Positions 32,001 through 46,600 of a stretch of DNA of 64,000 bases are shown piece by piece. Below the pieces are notes generated by a model. That model was not told the DNA's origin. It saw only the letters and a program-made list of their open reading frames with translations, and did no database searches. A program made the translations under genes and the position numbers. Positions within the stretch are counted from its first letter, which is position 1, and every line of letters begins with the position of its first letter. This DNA comes from Brachypodius melanocephalos (lineage: Eukaryota > Chordata > Aves > Passeriformes > Pycnonotidae). Where the stretch lies: NCBI GenBank assembly GCA_013398615.1, contig VZSR01003798.1, forward strand, positions 9,609,542 to 9,673,541, read 5' to 3'.

Positions 32001-35000
32001 ACATTTGTAATTATTCTGCCTCTAACTGAAGTGATAGGCACTGTGTGTTTGCAGCTGATTTTGTATCAAGTTCTGAAGGAACATAATCTACTCTGGTAAT
32101 AAAATACTGAAGTTGCTAGGTCACTGTGGATCTAGCAATTTACCTATGTGTGTAAATGATGCTACATTAATACTCTGTTTAAGATAGAAACAGTCATGGC
32201 CAGAAACTCTTCAATATTTTGTTCTCAGGAAATTAGCTTGTTTGAGCAGACTGTAAGGTTGTGCATATGAAACAAATGATGTTTTTCTGAGGTTTCTGTC
32301 TGCTTCAGGTCTATCTCTACAATTACATACCCAAATATGCAGTGAGGACATTTGGCAAATTTAAGAGCTCTCAGAAAGCAAATGTTCCATCACGACTAAT
32401 ATTCTCCTCCTGCTGGTGACAATACCTCAGGATATCAAAATGAATGGCAAAAAATGAAAGCAAAACAGCATTTATTTGGCCATCAATGTGAAATAAATTA
32501 GAACTTATGCCTGCTTAAGACTTTTCTTTATATTTTTGATTTGTACAACTTTATGATCTTTCCTCTGTTGACCTTGAGATGTTGGTTATTTATTAGCATA
32601 ATATGATTACATTCCTTTCTGCAGGGTTTAAGATGAAAATTGAAACCTTGCAATAATTTGACTAAAAGCTGCTAGAGCATTCAGCCAGCTGTTGAAATTT
32701 TAAGAGAAACCATATTAAGCAAAACCAAGCTGTAGCTGTCTAACTGATATCTAAACACAGCACAGCTACCTGGGCAGGAGGCACTTGGCTGGCTTAGTTT
32801 GCTGGCTACAGATATGAAATATTAGCAAAATGCAATTTGGTGACAGCTTACACAGTGTGGGCTGTGGACTCTTCTCAGTCCACATGTGCAGCTTGTATTA
32901 TAGCCAAATTAAATGCATTTATAATTAATTCTCTCCCTCCTTCTCTCTCACACATGTTCTGTTCTGTGCAATCTGTATTTGTGACTTAGATAGGCCAGGG
33001 GTTTGTTAATTACATGTCCAGGAAAGCATTGCTTGCTATTGTCTTATTGATTCCTCACTGATACAAGTGGCTAAAAACTGACTAAAAACTCGTGGCAGAA
33101 ATACCAGCATCAGTATTCTTACCTGAAATATGACTGTAGTTTGTTTAAATGGTGGATTTTACCTTTAGAAAAAGAAAAAATTCCACTTTGGATGTGGATA
33201 ATTTGGTGTTGCTAATTCCCATTTGGCCAGTGCAGTGGATATGTGCCAGAACTTGCTTAATACCCTTTTTTGGTCCTAAAGATAATCTACTTTTTAATGG
33301 AGAAGCAGTCATTAGTATTGGTAAGTAACTCTTTTGCTTTATTTTTCTTAATTTGTTTTCTCTTGTCATAGAAGTTGTAGTGGCTGTTATCTTTAAATCT
33401 ATCAAAACTATTGTATTCTCAGAATCTTGCTTTGAAAGTATGTGCGGCCTTGGTGATTTGCATATTACAGAATTATCTTGTTTGGTTTCTGTTGCCTGCA
33501 GAATGTGAACTGATATCTACAGTAGACATAAGGACAAGTTTCTTCTTTTGTAAGGTTGCACATAAGGCCAAAGTGGTACCAGTGCACTTGGTACATGGTA
33601 GTTGTGGATGACTGAGGAAACAGTCTCTGTTATAGGGTTTCACCTGAGTCTGAAAAACCTTGAATTGCTCTGTGGTCAGAGAGACTTGGATAGCCAGGCA
33701 GGGGAAAACAGCTTTGAAATGTTGTACGTGGTGGGGTTTGTCTGTTTTAAATGGAAGCTGTTTGGTATTGAGCTTAGTAACTGTGAATGCCAGTATGTTT
33801 TCTCCTGGATGTTTGAAATATTCCCTCTGAAGTTCTCCCTGAGTACTACAAACACATAATAATTCCTCCATCTTTGGACCTTGTGAAGGCAGGATTTTGG
33901 CTGATTTCTATACTCCAGTCATTCATAAAAAGTGAACCTGGGAGGGAAATTGGAAGAGTGGTGACAAATGCATGCATTTATCTGTGATTAAAACAATATC
34001 CGTATTCTGGAAGTCCTCTAACTAGAAGGCTGGGATTGGATGAGTTTTGTAATTCCCCTCCTACAGCTGTGCATTGCCCTCCAACAGCAGTCTGCTAACA
34101 GGGTGAAGTAGGCTGCATCTTAAACTAGTACAACTGAAAGCATAGCTGCTGATTGAAGGTAAGGTTGTGCAGCATTATTTTTCAAGCCTGGCACCTTTTA
34201 CAAGAGAGAGAGTTTCATAATTCAACTCAGTTTTTCAAGGCAAAGGCTTCTTACCCATGGGCTGTGTGTGGTCTATCAGGGTAATAATCTGGCCAGCTTC
34301 CCAGGATAACTTGGGAAAGGCCTGTAGGCAAAAGAAGTGGCCCTTTTAGCTGGGGTAGCCTGCTCCTAACTACTTCTGTTCTGCTGTCCTTGCCCCTTGT
34401 CACAGTACTGTGTGTGAGCAGGGTGTTTTTTTGTGATGGGGTCATGAGTGCCATGTTATAGCTATGCAAAACTGGATGGGTTGTTGGGAGCCTTCTGATC
34501 TTCTGACCACTTGCAAGCGAATGGGATTAAACAGGATGTGCATCAGTTCTCCAGAACTGCAAGAAAAAAAGGAAAATATAACTGAAGTAAATGTATTTTG
34601 TCTACCAATGAGGAGTAGGAAATTTATTCAGATGAGTGAAATTACCTGTAAGTGTTGTGTGTATTCTCTAACAGCAGCACATGTACTCAGACCTGCAGGA
34701 ACACCTTCCAGGTACAGGCAGAATCTGAGCCTAACCAAATGCTGTCTTCCCACAGTAACTCTGTTGGTATTCCCCTAGGTGTGCCAGTTCTCGAAGAATA
34801 GTTTTACTTTATTTATCCCCTTAATTTTCTAGACTTTTTAGGTAATGAAGGCTGTTCCCTGGGAAGGGTGTTAAACTACTTCATACTTCCCCAGCTATAA
34901 GTGTTCTCTCTTCTCCAAATTCATAGTAATGATGATGAACTCTTAAGTTGGACAAAACAAGCTCGGACAAAGGAATTTGTGTCTACTTTCTCAATAGTGA

Positions 35001-36825
35001 GGGAATTGTGCAGCTAAGGAAAAGGTCACAATTAGTCAGAGATGGGGTCTTAAGTGACCTGTTCCTAACTCTCATCAAGTTCTGCAAACTCCCTCTCTCT
35101 TTCTAAATTGCTTGAAGTGGAGGCTAAAAGCTATATACCTTGAAGATTGGGTCACAAATCAGTAATGTTGGTTGGTTTAACCCATGCAATTCCACCCTGC
35201 TCCTGTACCCCATACCTGGATGCAATTATTCCTGCTGCCTGTTTCAGCCTCTACCAGAGTCTTAGGGACAGTTTGCAGTTGGCAGCTGCTCTGCTCTCTC
35301 TAGAGGCTGTGACCCTAAAGCTGACAGGTTCCTCTGAGCAGATTCTGTGCAATGCAGACCCCTTGTATGTGGAGCTGTACCGTGTCCTGAACAAAGACTG
35401 CCCCACCCTGTGTCTCGAAATCTCCCCCACTTCCTCTGGATACTCTGTCACCACTTTGTCAACTGCTTGTTATGGACTGTTCAGCTCATGCAATTCTAGT
35501 TAATTACTTACTCAGAATTAAAGTGGTTATAATTTGATCAAGCTCCCTTCAGAAGTATGTTAATATTTTACTTTTGATTGAGAGTGTTTGCAGAGTGGCT
35601 CTATTTAATGATTTGATATTGAAAGGTAATTCAGGTTAATATTCTTCAGCAGGTATTTTTCCTTCCTTCTTGTCCTGTATACTTGGTCAGGATTTTAAAT
35701 CTTGCCGTATGGAAAAAGCCTGAAACTGTGAACTGCAGCTTGGGATAGCAAAAGTAAAAAAGGCTTAAGAGAGTAGTGAGAAAATGGTTCTGCTAACCCC
35801 ATATTCACCTCCCAGTACTGGATGAATTGCACGTCTGTAGACCCATCTGGCACTGCAGGGGAATAATATCCTTTATGACAAAGACATTTTACTTAAGCTT
35901 TTCTTCCAGCTCTGGTCCAGAAGGGGGAAATTGATTTAGCCTATGATGTTAGAAACCAAAATCAAGAAGTGTTGAGACAGAGGGCAAGCTGCACTGTGAC
36001 ACCTTCTGTGCATTCAGAGTAGAAACTGGATCCTGTCCCTATTGCAGTGATCTCCCCTTCTCATCTGCTGCTCCCTTCTTACCCAGACACATGCGAAGTC
36101 ACATGTACTGTGCTGACAGCACTGCAACTGTTCTCCTGGAATCAAAGCACTCCTCATATGAGCTCATCTGCTCTGGCTGTAAATGCCAGCCTGCAGAGGA
36201 CAAAGCCTTGGACTTTTTTCATCCCAAAAGGAAGCCCTTAGGAGAAAAATATTTTTGCTGGGAGTGTTTGGGAACAATATCCCAAGGGAAAATATTTTTT
36301 TCTTCTGCTGATGCCAATCTGACTGACTTTTGCAGCTGGAAGCAGAATCTATGAAGCTGGTATTTCTGAATGAAAGGACAAGGACTTTTGTGAAGTTTAT
36401 TTTAATTTCTTTGGCTCACATGGGGAAATGGGACACAATAAATAGATTGTGTGTGTGTGTATCTGATGTGTAAAGGGATAACAACTGTTTCATAAAGTAC
36501 CAGAGGCTCTAGCCCATTCCTAAGAAGAAGATTAAGGTTTAAAAATACTAGGTTTTTGAGGTTCTATTCAATGGTTATTTCTTTGAAAGACACCCTCACA
36601 TTACTGCATTTGTAAATACTGTGTATCTCCCTGGCCAACAACTTTTCTATCCCTCTGATGCAGTGGCTGGAAACATCCTGGGTGGCAGGAGGGCTGCACA
36701 GCCAACAATCATGTCTGGACTGAACTTTTAGATGAAGAGTCTTGTTTCAACTTCATTTTGATCATTTGGGTTTATGTAGCTCAAGTAATCTCTTCAGTAA
36801 CCAACAGCCTCAGTGTTCATGACTA
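20100..36825. other. Intergenic desert, first part
   Basis: About 16.7 kb of AT-rich sequence. The ORFs present are short, overlap on both strands and lack family motifs. Low-complexity T/G sequence lies at 20457-20533. A G11-A6 run follows a small perfect hairpin (CATAGCA/TGCTATG) at 27321-27356. No RNA gene or intact transposon was recognised. Confidence 0.65.
20457..20533. repeat. T/G-rich simple repeat
   Basis: Irregular TTTTG, TTTGTTTG and TTGG units over about 75 bases. Low-complexity sequence only. Confidence 0.85.
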
Positions 36826-37393
36826 GTGCATCAGCCCTTCTTTCTGGGGAGCAGCAGGCCTGCCAGTGCTAGTCTCCACTCTGATAGAAGCATGTTTCTT
36901 GGGAGCAGTACTTTCTTTAACCTAGGACTAAGCAGGGCCAGCTGGTGGGGCAGGCAGCTGTTCTGTCCCATGAGATCAGTAGGAACTGGAGTGCCACCAA
37001 GCCAGGATATACAAGGGTGGACAAAGCTAAAGGGCTTTGGGATGGTGCCTTCCCCTCTCCATGCTCCCTGTATTTCGTGCTGCCGTTTGCATTTGTCGTT
37101 TCTTCCTCTCTTGGCTTGGCTCTGCTGCCTCCTTGCAGACACAGCCCAGGCCTGCTGCTGCTGTTCCAGAGCAGTGATTTGTGCAGGCCCTGAGCTGAGC
37201 AGGGCTGGAGATGAGGGCTGATCTCTCTCTGTGCCTTCCACTGCACAGCACAGGGATGTGGAAAATAACCCAACACTGGCAAATGACATCTGCTGCAAAA
37301 CAGCCTTTGCTTTAACAATTGCCCTGATTTTGGCATTATTGGATTAGGGAAAAAACCTGTCACAGTGTTGGAATAGGGTGTTAAGGACATCAA
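36826..37393. other. GC-richer islet within the desert
   Basis: A stretch visibly richer in G and C than its surroundings. It has overlapping open frames on both strands (up to 158 codons on the minus strand). CpG is not conspicuous and no domain is recognisable, so the open frames most likely follow from composition. Confidence 0.4.
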
Positions 37394-40300
37394 AAGTGGA
37401 AAATGATACTTCAGGTGACACTGACAAAGGGCATTCAGAGCCTTAGCACAACTTTTAGACTGGTTGGTGAGTTACTTTGTTCTTTGTATTCTTTCTGGCT
37501 TGTAAAAGTGCTACAGAGATTAAACTATATCACACTATTTTCCTCACACTGTTCACCAATTTATATTAACACTTTACAGATGAACCAGGAGCATTACTTT
37601 GCCTAAGAAAATTGGCAACATAAGAAGTTTTAATGAAATTTTCCTTACATGTTTAGAATACCAATAAGCAGCAGAATTTCATCCTGTTTTAATGGTTGGG
37701 ATGTGGCTGCCTGGAAATTCAAACCCCTGGGAAAATCTCACACTGCTAAATGTGTTTTCATTTGGTGTCAGATCCCTCTTCTCTCCAACCCTCTCCCCCC
37801 ATCTATAAGGTTTTTCACTGAATGGAAAGTAATTTTTGAGATGTTCCGTATTTTCGTTTTAGGAATGTAAAATCATAGATATAATCTTAACAGTTTGGTA
37901 CAACTGAAAATCATATCACTGGAAAAAAAACCCATAAAAATTTATTGCTTCAGTACTCATCAAGGGAGTTAAGTCATTGAACTATTCTTGCAAAATATTT
38001 AGACTTCTGATAAAACTACATTCCCCACAGAGAATGTAGTTCTGGCTTACTTTGGCTTTCTAAGATTAGTGCTAGCCAGCAGCAATCCTATTAACTTTGC
38101 TTAAGATCTGGGGTTGAGTTTAAAGCAAAAGCTTCAGTGTGTTTACATGTTTTTTCATTTCTGAGAATGCTTTTTATGCAATTTCAGGGACCTTATCAGC
38201 AAGAAAGAATAGAAAAACTGAAGCAAACATGGGCTGCTGACTGTAAGACTATATAAAACAGCGACAGGAACAAAATTACACGTTGATAGTATTGGCAAGT
38301 GGGATTTTTAATTGTTGTAGTAGCCAAAATTCATGGGTTTATGCATCTTGATAATTGAAACCAGTTATTAATTTGGCACTCAGAGTGGTAAGGAGAAACA
38401 AAATTGATCTCTAATAGCAAAACCCCTAGTTTTGGATGTCAGCTGGTGGTAGTATTTTTTTGTCCCTGCTGTAGGTCACAGATTCTCTTCCATTAATTCT
38501 GTAAGCTTAAATTTTATTGCTGGCATATTTTTATGCCTTCATTTTCTTTTAATTTGAAGACTTGGAGCAATATTTTACTGTCTATAAGTGAGTGTTTGTT
38601 TCAGAAATGCCCTGATGTAAAATGCTGAGAGGGTTAGCTTTGGCTTTTTTCTTTACCTACTGTATACTTTTTCTGACATGTTAGATTAACTTTCAGCCGC
38701 AGGCCAATCTGTCAAAGAAACAGGGAATGTCTCCTGCTATGACAGATTTGCCAGAGGCTGAGGTTTGAAACAAGCTGGGTATTGCTTCTTACACAAAAGT
38801 AATTTCTCCCCACTGAAGAGAGCTATCACTGAATCAGCTGAACAGAGCCTCTGACTTGCATTACTAGGTTCTGATCAGAAAATCTGCAACAGGCATTTTT
38901 TCTAATAAACTTATATGCCACAAAGGAGCTCTGTCAGTATGACTGCAGGAGAACTTTCAGCAATATAAGGTCAAAATAATTTCCTCAAGGAGATCTGGAA
39001 TCCAATATATATTTTAAAAACTTTCCCTGGTTGACTTCAGTATTGTTATCATGTTGGATGAATGTACTGCTGCAGAGATAGACCCATAGGTCAGGCTTTA
39101 GCATAGACACAGGACCTGCACTATCATCCTGGAATCTGCTCCAAAAATAACCACCCCACTCCTTAAACCTGACTCAATTTACTGTATGAGCTGAACAAAA
39201 CTGAGCTCTCCACTCGTCCTGCCTTAGCTGTGGCGCTGAGGTGCTCGAAGCTGCTGTTCATCCTGAACGGCCCCTTGCAGCAGAGCTTCTGCCAAGGTGG
39301 TGTTGATATCCAGCTCTCAAAGCAGGTCTGGGTGTGTAGCGAAGCCTGGAATCTTTGCAGAAGTGGCTGAACAGCAGTGTCTGTCACAGGCTGTCCCTGA
39401 AAAGGGTTCTGGGCAATGGCAGAGCAGCCACGGCTCCCAGGAAGCTCGTGGGATACAAGGAACTCGTGCTTCCTTCTGTGCAGGCTCCTTTGGGGACAGA
39501 CTGCCATCTTATTCAGGGCTGACTGGCAGAAGGTGTGTGAATAACACAGGGAGTGTCAGGAGAGAAAAGGGAGCATTAAGTTGGGATTCCTTGCTGCTTC
39601 TTTTGCCTCCTGTGATATGGGTGTTCAGTGCTGTGAGCAGTGTACTCTGCTAACTGGGGAAGTGGCATAAAGCTTTTATTTTACCAGATTTCAGTACCCC
39701 TTACATGCAAGTCAGATTCTAGGATAAGATTTGGGCTTAATGAAGGAATTAATAGATATCATCCTCAGGCAGGTGTCATAAAAAAGAACTGATGTAACCT
39801 ATTAAATGGACCCCTTATAGCACTGGAATAGCCAAAGCTATGCCCATTTCCATAGACTAATTTAGGTAATTACAACTGTATTACCTTATGCCAGCCAAGG
39901 ATCTGACCCAATTAAATTGGAATAACAAACTGTGTTAGTTTTAAGACTTTCTCCAGGAATGCATGTCTGCCTTATTGTTTATTACTGATCATAATATTCA
40001 TAAGCTGCTGGTTATAATTTCCTCCTTATGAAGTGGAATCCCTGTTTGAATATACTTATTTATATATTTTAAATGTTGTGAGCAGTAAATAGATGTGATA
40101 TCAATTTATATTATCATAGTTCCCAGAAGCTGTAGTTTCCCCTTACAGCTGCATGAATATACAACATAGTTCATAGGACTGTGGCAAGGTGGAAAGTCCA
40201 GCTCAATACTGTTTCTATACTACAGTCCAGGTAGAGTTCCTGAGTGCATTTTAAGAAGAAAACACTGTTCATCTGTTGAAATGCTGTGGGCTTCAGAGGT

Positions 40301-43011
40301 ATAACAAAGCCTAGAAGTCTGCAGGTATAAGGGTTCAAGAAATGTAAAAAATTTAAAGTTTTCATATGTACTTGAAGTGGCAGAAAATGAACTGTCACGA
40401 GGGCTGGGGATCTCCTGCTGGATCTGAGGTAGGTCCTGTTTGGTTTGAGGTAGTATGGCTGTGCCTTAATGCAGCTAAACCTTGAGCCCACTGTGGGTAC
40501 ATACATGACTGCAGTCAGACCTGAGCAGTACAAGCCCTTTTGCTGACACACACATCAACCTGGATATTGTACCCAATGTCAGAAAAAAAATCAGCAGAAA
40601 ACTGGCAGGAAAAATAAGAACAAAAATACCTGAATTAAATGTACAGATTAAATCCTTGATGCAGTATCCCTATTGTGAAAATGTCTCCAGCCTTGCAAAA
40701 CTTCAAACTTGATAGTTCTCACAACCCCCCTTGTGGCATTGCCCCAGCTCTCTGCACTGTTATTGACTGCATGTGGAAGAGTGTTTCCAGTCACCTTTGT
40801 GCTGCCATCAGAACAGGAGAGGTGCAGTCAAACCATTAATACTGTCACTCTACCCTGTCTGTTCTGCCACAGAATGTCTGCAACCAGCCTTTTATTAATC
40901 ACCATCAGAATTAAGCAACAGATACGTTATGCTGACATGGTTTAGTCTCAACTCTTTGTGGTTACTTCCGCTTTATAACTAATTAATAGTTTGTGACAAA
41001 TGCTGATTGCTGTTGGTTGAACAGGGCACTTGATACTTTCTTGTGGACTGGAAGGCACCTTTATCATCTGTAGACAGTCAGGGTACCTGCAACACATATG
41101 CAGATTCCAGCACACAGTAGTGGTGCCACAGTGTTTTTCATTCTTCTGAGTTGTGTCTAGGAGCAAAGTCTTAGCTCTTCAAACAGGCTGAGAGGACAAG
41201 ATCAAAAAGTCTAATAAACAGACATGATGGTGGGGGCTTTTATGCTTTTTCTGGCCATTACTCTCACTAGTATGCTGTGGAAGGTTAGGAGACTAAATTG
41301 CACTTTGGAGAAATAAATGAACAAAGTAAATGATGTGCTGTGATACCCTTGGCTGAGCTTTTTAATGGGGTTTGTTTGCTTACTTGCTAATTTGCAAGGT
41401 CTGGTAATTTGCAATTGGCCTCCCAGTCCTTAGCACTTGGAATTAGTGCAGTCCTATTGTATCAAAGGGACAAGCAAATCAAAAAGAGGACCATCCCACA
41501 CTGGGGAAGCTACAGGAAAATAGCTTGAATTTCTGGCAATTTTTAGTGTGGCACTTATAACTGTTCCACTTTTGTTTAGTTCTTAGTTCATTTTCTTGCA
41601 TGTAAACAACTGTCTAAAATTGAAAAGTCTGTCCTAGTCTTTAGTGAAGGCGATCTCTTGTTATGGTTACTTTAAATGCCTCCATTGTGGGCCTTTTATC
41701 ATTTTTATGATGGTGTAAGTAATGTGTCATCTATGTAGCATCTGTACAAGGTTTGCTGAAAATTAAGCTGGTTTAGAGGATTATATGTCAAGTCTGTCAT
41801 AGCAATTTCAGCAGTGATGTTCTTTTATTTTAAGCAAAATATTCTGAACTTCTTATGTGTTCAGCTGGCTTTTTTTGGGTTTGGTTTTTTTTTTTTTTTG
41901 AGAGAGAAAAGAGATGGGGAATATATTCAGTTTGAAACTCAGTAAAATGATTGTCATATGAAACCTATCTGGATTTTAAAAAAAGCACTAGTGGATAAGA
42001 CATCATAGGTCCTATCATCAAGCCATTCCTACCTGATGCTTTGCATGAAAAGATGATCTTTTGTAATAAACAATGATAAGAGCTCTTAGAAATTTCCAGC
42101 ATTTCTGGAATGAAAGAAGAAAGTCAGGTGAACTCCTCCTTCACATATTAAGATTAGCTGGAGAAAATGGCAGATTCTTTCTCTTCTGCTCTAAGGTTGG
42201 TTATGGGCTGACTTGCACAAGTTTTTCTGGTCTGATTCTTGGTTTTATAGTTTAAGATTCCCCTTTATTCATGCTTCATGGACAGAAGTAGAGTAAGTTA
42301 TACTGATACAGGTCGTTTTGTACGAGTTTAAAACTGCAAACACCTGGGAATGGAAGGGGATGAGTTGTACACATTGTATCACAAAATGTATTGGTTTTAG
42401 TGGGAGTTATCTGATATACTTAACTGAGAGGTTTTTCTGTTTGCGAATGAGGTAGGCAATTTCATTGCTGCTATATATCTTAGCCTCTTCTTATCTTAGC
42501 TTTATTATACAACCCCCATTATCACAGAACCTAAACGATCCATACTTGCTAATGGACTGTCTTTACCTTTTGTCTGGAAGGCCACTATAAAGATGGAAAA
42601 CAGGATCACTTGACTGATTAAAGGCCATGTTTGGACCACCTAATAGCTGTGCCTAATTTATGTATACTGAATTTAAATTAAGGAAGTGAGTTGGTGATTA
42701 AAACTTTGTGCTGAGGTTCTCCTCATGGTGCCCCAGGACTGCAGGCTGATCTGCTGAGGTGACAAAGATTTTTCAATTTTATTAATTTATGGTAGAAAAA
42801 ATTCAATGTGGGCTATGCTAGTCAGAGGAGATGCTTCACAAGAGCTGCCAGAAAAGATCAGGCTTTCATGAAGCTTAAGGAGAAAATGGACTGGATCAAA
42901 GTGAGTGCTGCAAAGCTTTGTTTCCTCACTGGAAAGGTAATCAAGGCAGCCCAGGGCATCAAGGAACATTCAATTGAATGCAGGTTTGTGAATTTAGCTG
43001 TTTTACATATC
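37394..43011. other. Intergenic desert, second part
   Basis: AT-rich sequence with no supported gene. It has an 8-base perfect inverted repeat (CTACATTC/GAATGTAG) at 38016-38039 and a T-run at 41886-41900. Nothing else was recognised. Confidence 0.6.
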
Positions 43012-43525
43012 ATAGAATTATAGGATAATTCAGGTGTCTGCTGTGGGCCACCTGGTCCAACCTCCCTGCTCAAGCCAGGATTGTTCTAAAGCACATGGCA
43101 CAGGATTGTATCCAGACAGTTCTGGAATAGCTCCACTGAGGGAGACTCCACAATCTTTCTGAGCAATCCATTCCAGTGCATGGCCACTGCACAGTAAAGA
43201 AGTTCCTCTTCATATTCAGATGGAACTTCCTGTCTGTCAGTTTCTGCCCTTTGCTTCTTGTCCTGTTTCTTGGCACCACCAAAGAAGAGCCTGATTCCAT
43301 CTCCCTTCAGGTACTTGTATGGGTTGATGAGGTCCCATCTCAGTCATCTCTTCTTGAGGCTGAACAGGCCCAACTCCTTGAAGCTGTCCCAGTAAGAGAA
43401 ACACTTCAGTCCCTTAATTATCTTTGTTGCCCTCTACTGGACCTGTTTCAGGAGCTTCATGTCTCCCCTATACTGAGGAGCCCAGATATGGACACAGCAC
43501 TCCAGACCTAGCCCCACTACAGCTG
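43012..43525 (-). mobile_element. CR1-type LINE 3' fragment
   Basis: The left edge shows ATCATAGAATTATAGG, the reverse complement of the CR1 terminal ATTCTATG repeat, then CACCTGGTCCAACCTCCCTG. Further right are CAGGCCCAACTCCTTGAAGC, TTGTTGCCCTCTACTGGACC and GGAGCCCAGATATGGACACA, all close to remembered CR1 phrases. Read on the minus strand it is the end of the reverse-transcriptase ORF and the 3' UTR. It is truncated at its 5' end and mutated. Confidence 0.9.
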
Positions 43526-43529
43526 AGTA

Positions 43530-43650
43530 GTTAGAGATCACAGAATATTGAGTTGAAAGGGACTGGTAAGGATCATCAAGTCCAGCTCTTAAGTGAATGG
43601 CCTCGAAGGCCTGTTAGCATTGTCTCTATTCTTCTAGTGTCCTGGTATCT
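43530..43650 (-). mobile_element. Second, shorter CR1 3'-end fragment
   Basis: It starts GATCACAGAATATTGAGTTG, then AAGGGACTGGTAAGGATCAT and CAAGTCCAGCTCTT, a decayed copy of the CR1 3' terminal phrase in the same orientation as its neighbour. The right edge is uncertain. Confidence 0.7.
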
Positions 43651-43659
43651 CACAGGTTG

Positions 43660-46600
43660 GTCTGAACAGACTTTGTAGACAGCACATCTGCCGCTGCTGT
43701 TCAGAGCACAGTGCCCCTTTGACTGCAGCACAGCGCTCCTTTGACTGCAGCACAGCCAGGTTTGGCATAATTTTCTCTCTTCAAACCAAATATATTAACA
43801 TTTGAAATTATATTATGCTGTGAGTCACTTAAAAAGATGAGAAAAAACCCCATAATTAGCTAAATAGTGTGAAACTTGTGTGTAACATATGTGCCAGCTT
43901 TTGGGTTCTTCTCAGTTTAACCCTGATTTGCCAGCCACTCTAGATATATTGTTTGGCTAATGCCTGCTGGTGTGGAGTTGGCTAGGGAAATATGACTCCC
44001 TGCTCTGTATCTCGAGAGCATTGTCTCTCCTGTGGATTCTTAAAAAAAAATTTGTGATAGCAAAGGTACTTTGCAGTTGTGTGGTTTGGTTTTTTTATCA
44101 TTACTTGGTTGTTAATTTGAAGGTGAACCCAGGTAATGGCCTTGGCAGGGAAACTTTCTCTTGTTTTTCCAGATATACACCTATGCCTCTTTTCAAACTC
44201 TACATTATCCTAGGTAGTTTTGTTGAGTGATCCTTAAACTATTTAAAAGCTATTTTTATTATTCAAGGATTGTGATGCTGACTCATGTGATATTTTATGC
44301 CAGTCATGTAATCTGTAGTCACTAAATTTATTGCGCTTCCTAAAATTGTCTGGTGGTGACCTTGTTCCCGAGGTTGTTGCAAGTTCTAGCTAAAATTTGC
44401 AGAGTATTTCCAGATTCTGAATTTCAGGGTGGCAATGAACCATATCAGAGAGATTTGAGAAGACTCTATGTTTCTACAGAGCTTGGGAATCCACAAAGGT
44501 GTTAAACAATACAGACTGAGAAAGATGTGAAGGAACTAAATTAAACCTTCGTTCCCCAGCCAAGCACAATTTAACATTTGAATTAGCATGTTTTAGACAA
44601 TGGATGGTTTGATGTCTGAGGTCATGAATTTTTTTAAGTAGCCATGCCATGTCACATTTCTTTTTGGTCCACACTTAAATTTTCATTTACTTCTATATGT
44701 TGCTGGCTGAAGGCCACCGGTTTTCTATCATGGGCAATGGGTGCTGAATTAGATTTGCTTTTTTTTTAACCCAGCTCTGAACATATGTGCATTATCAAAG
44801 CAGTTGTTTGGCTCAGAATAAGAAAAGAGAGAGTTCTGTAGAGAATATGCTTAGCAAAGCAGTGCCATAAATAGGTCTTGTGTCAGTGTTTTCTGTAATG
44901 TCTTGATATGTGTCATCATGAATTATATATTATTTCAGATTTATCACTTCTTCCACTGATAAGGGACATTGCTTCTTTGAGTGGGTTTTCTTCATGGCTT
45001 AAAAGATTTACTGATGCATTGAAGATCCCTGTATTGGAGATTCAGATGAACTTTGGAAACTTGAGATAAGAACTATAAATCTGCTATGAACTAGGATGCC
45101 ATTTCTCAAAGTGTCTATTTATTGACAGAGCTTGTAGCTTATTCTTTTGCTTCTTATTTGGGTACATCAGAAGAGATTTTCTTTTCAACAGTATGAACCA
45201 AAAATAAAAAACTAAATGTGGGTCACACAGTGTGTATATATATATGCATTCTGGGGTAGACAGCTTCATTTAATTTAAGCTCTTTATGCAAAGTTGTCTT
45301 CACTTGAACATATTTAAAGATAAGATTGCTTAGTGGATGGCATAAAGGCAGCAGACAGGGAAGTCACTATAAAGCTTTCATCAAAAAACCCAACTCAACT
45401 TTTTACATGGAAGGAGACCTAGTATATCCTTGATCTAAAAATCCTACCTGCTGAAACCTAACCTGAAAGATTTAGCTTGCATGGGAAAATCAATGGGACA
45501 TTATTAGTCCATGTGACCATCTGCCATTGGATCCCCAACGGGACATTTTACCCCAGGGGATACCCATATATATGAGACCCTTGAACAGATTTGTGCAAGG
45601 AGATTCCAAAAGCTGTGTAAAACTATTTTTCATTCCCAGAACTAGCAGGATTGTAACCAGTATAAAGCTACTGATAATGAGATACCTGAACTTGATTTTT
45701 GAAGTCCTAAACTTATAAAAGGGTCTTTCATAAAGATTGGGCTATAAAAAGGAATGAGAAAAGAGTACCTTATTTCAGTAGCTGTTTTTCTCTGATCCCA
45801 GAAGAGTTACATTTTTTGGCCTCTTTCTAGCTCGTTTTATTTTGTAAAATATTGACACAGAAATTGCTGTTGAAATTTTGTAATAGAATTTTGTAACAAG
45901 CAGCTTAGTTACAGAATCTGTCTTCTGTTCAGATTTGCTTTTATCCCATTTTATGGTTCAGCTGAGTTAAAGATAAGACTCATAATTTCCCCTTGGGACC
46001 TATTAGATCCAGCAGGAGATTTCTTGGTATCACTTCCCTGCCTTTTACCCAAGGGCAAATTAGGCGCTGTTTTACCCCATTTTACTGCCATGAAGTGAAT
46101 AATAGTTCCACTTGCACCACTTCAGAGGTGCTTTTTATTGCTGTGATTTCATCTGCTCTGTTAGTTCTGGCCACTGAAAAATGTTGCAAAATCAGGTTTT
46201 TACTTTGTTCATATTGCCAAGTATAAGACAATCTAAGCCTTAAGACATAATCATGAGCAGTGAGTCTCAGTCTTTTTGCCACTCCCTCTTCCCCAAGCAC
46301 TGAATCATTTATCAACTGAAATGGGCATTATGGACGAGTCTATTGAAACTTGGAGTCATGTTACAAAATGCACATACAGAGCAGAGAGATTTTCAAATAC
46401 AATTGTGGGATAATTCAGATAAGTCATCTTGATCGCATTATACAGTGGGGAGGGATGAGCAGAAATCTGTTGCATGTGAGTGACAAGGAATTCTCAAATT
46501 TAGCAGCTGATAGTATGGTATGGAGAAAAAGACTGTGGGAATACCTCACCCACCCCCAGCTTCATCCAGAGCTTAAAATACTAAGTGTTCAGTTTCTGGC

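Noticed and set aside
33282..33320. 39-base exon-like segment with an AG acceptor and GTAAGT donor (DNLLFNGEAVISI)
   Set aside because: The phase would suit the candidate gene, but the segment is very short, the acceptor is mediocre and it is 14 kb away, so a chance match is likely.
35147..35503. 118-codon open frame on the plus strand
   Set aside because: It lies in slightly GC-richer sequence, with no motif, no promoter and no splice structure.
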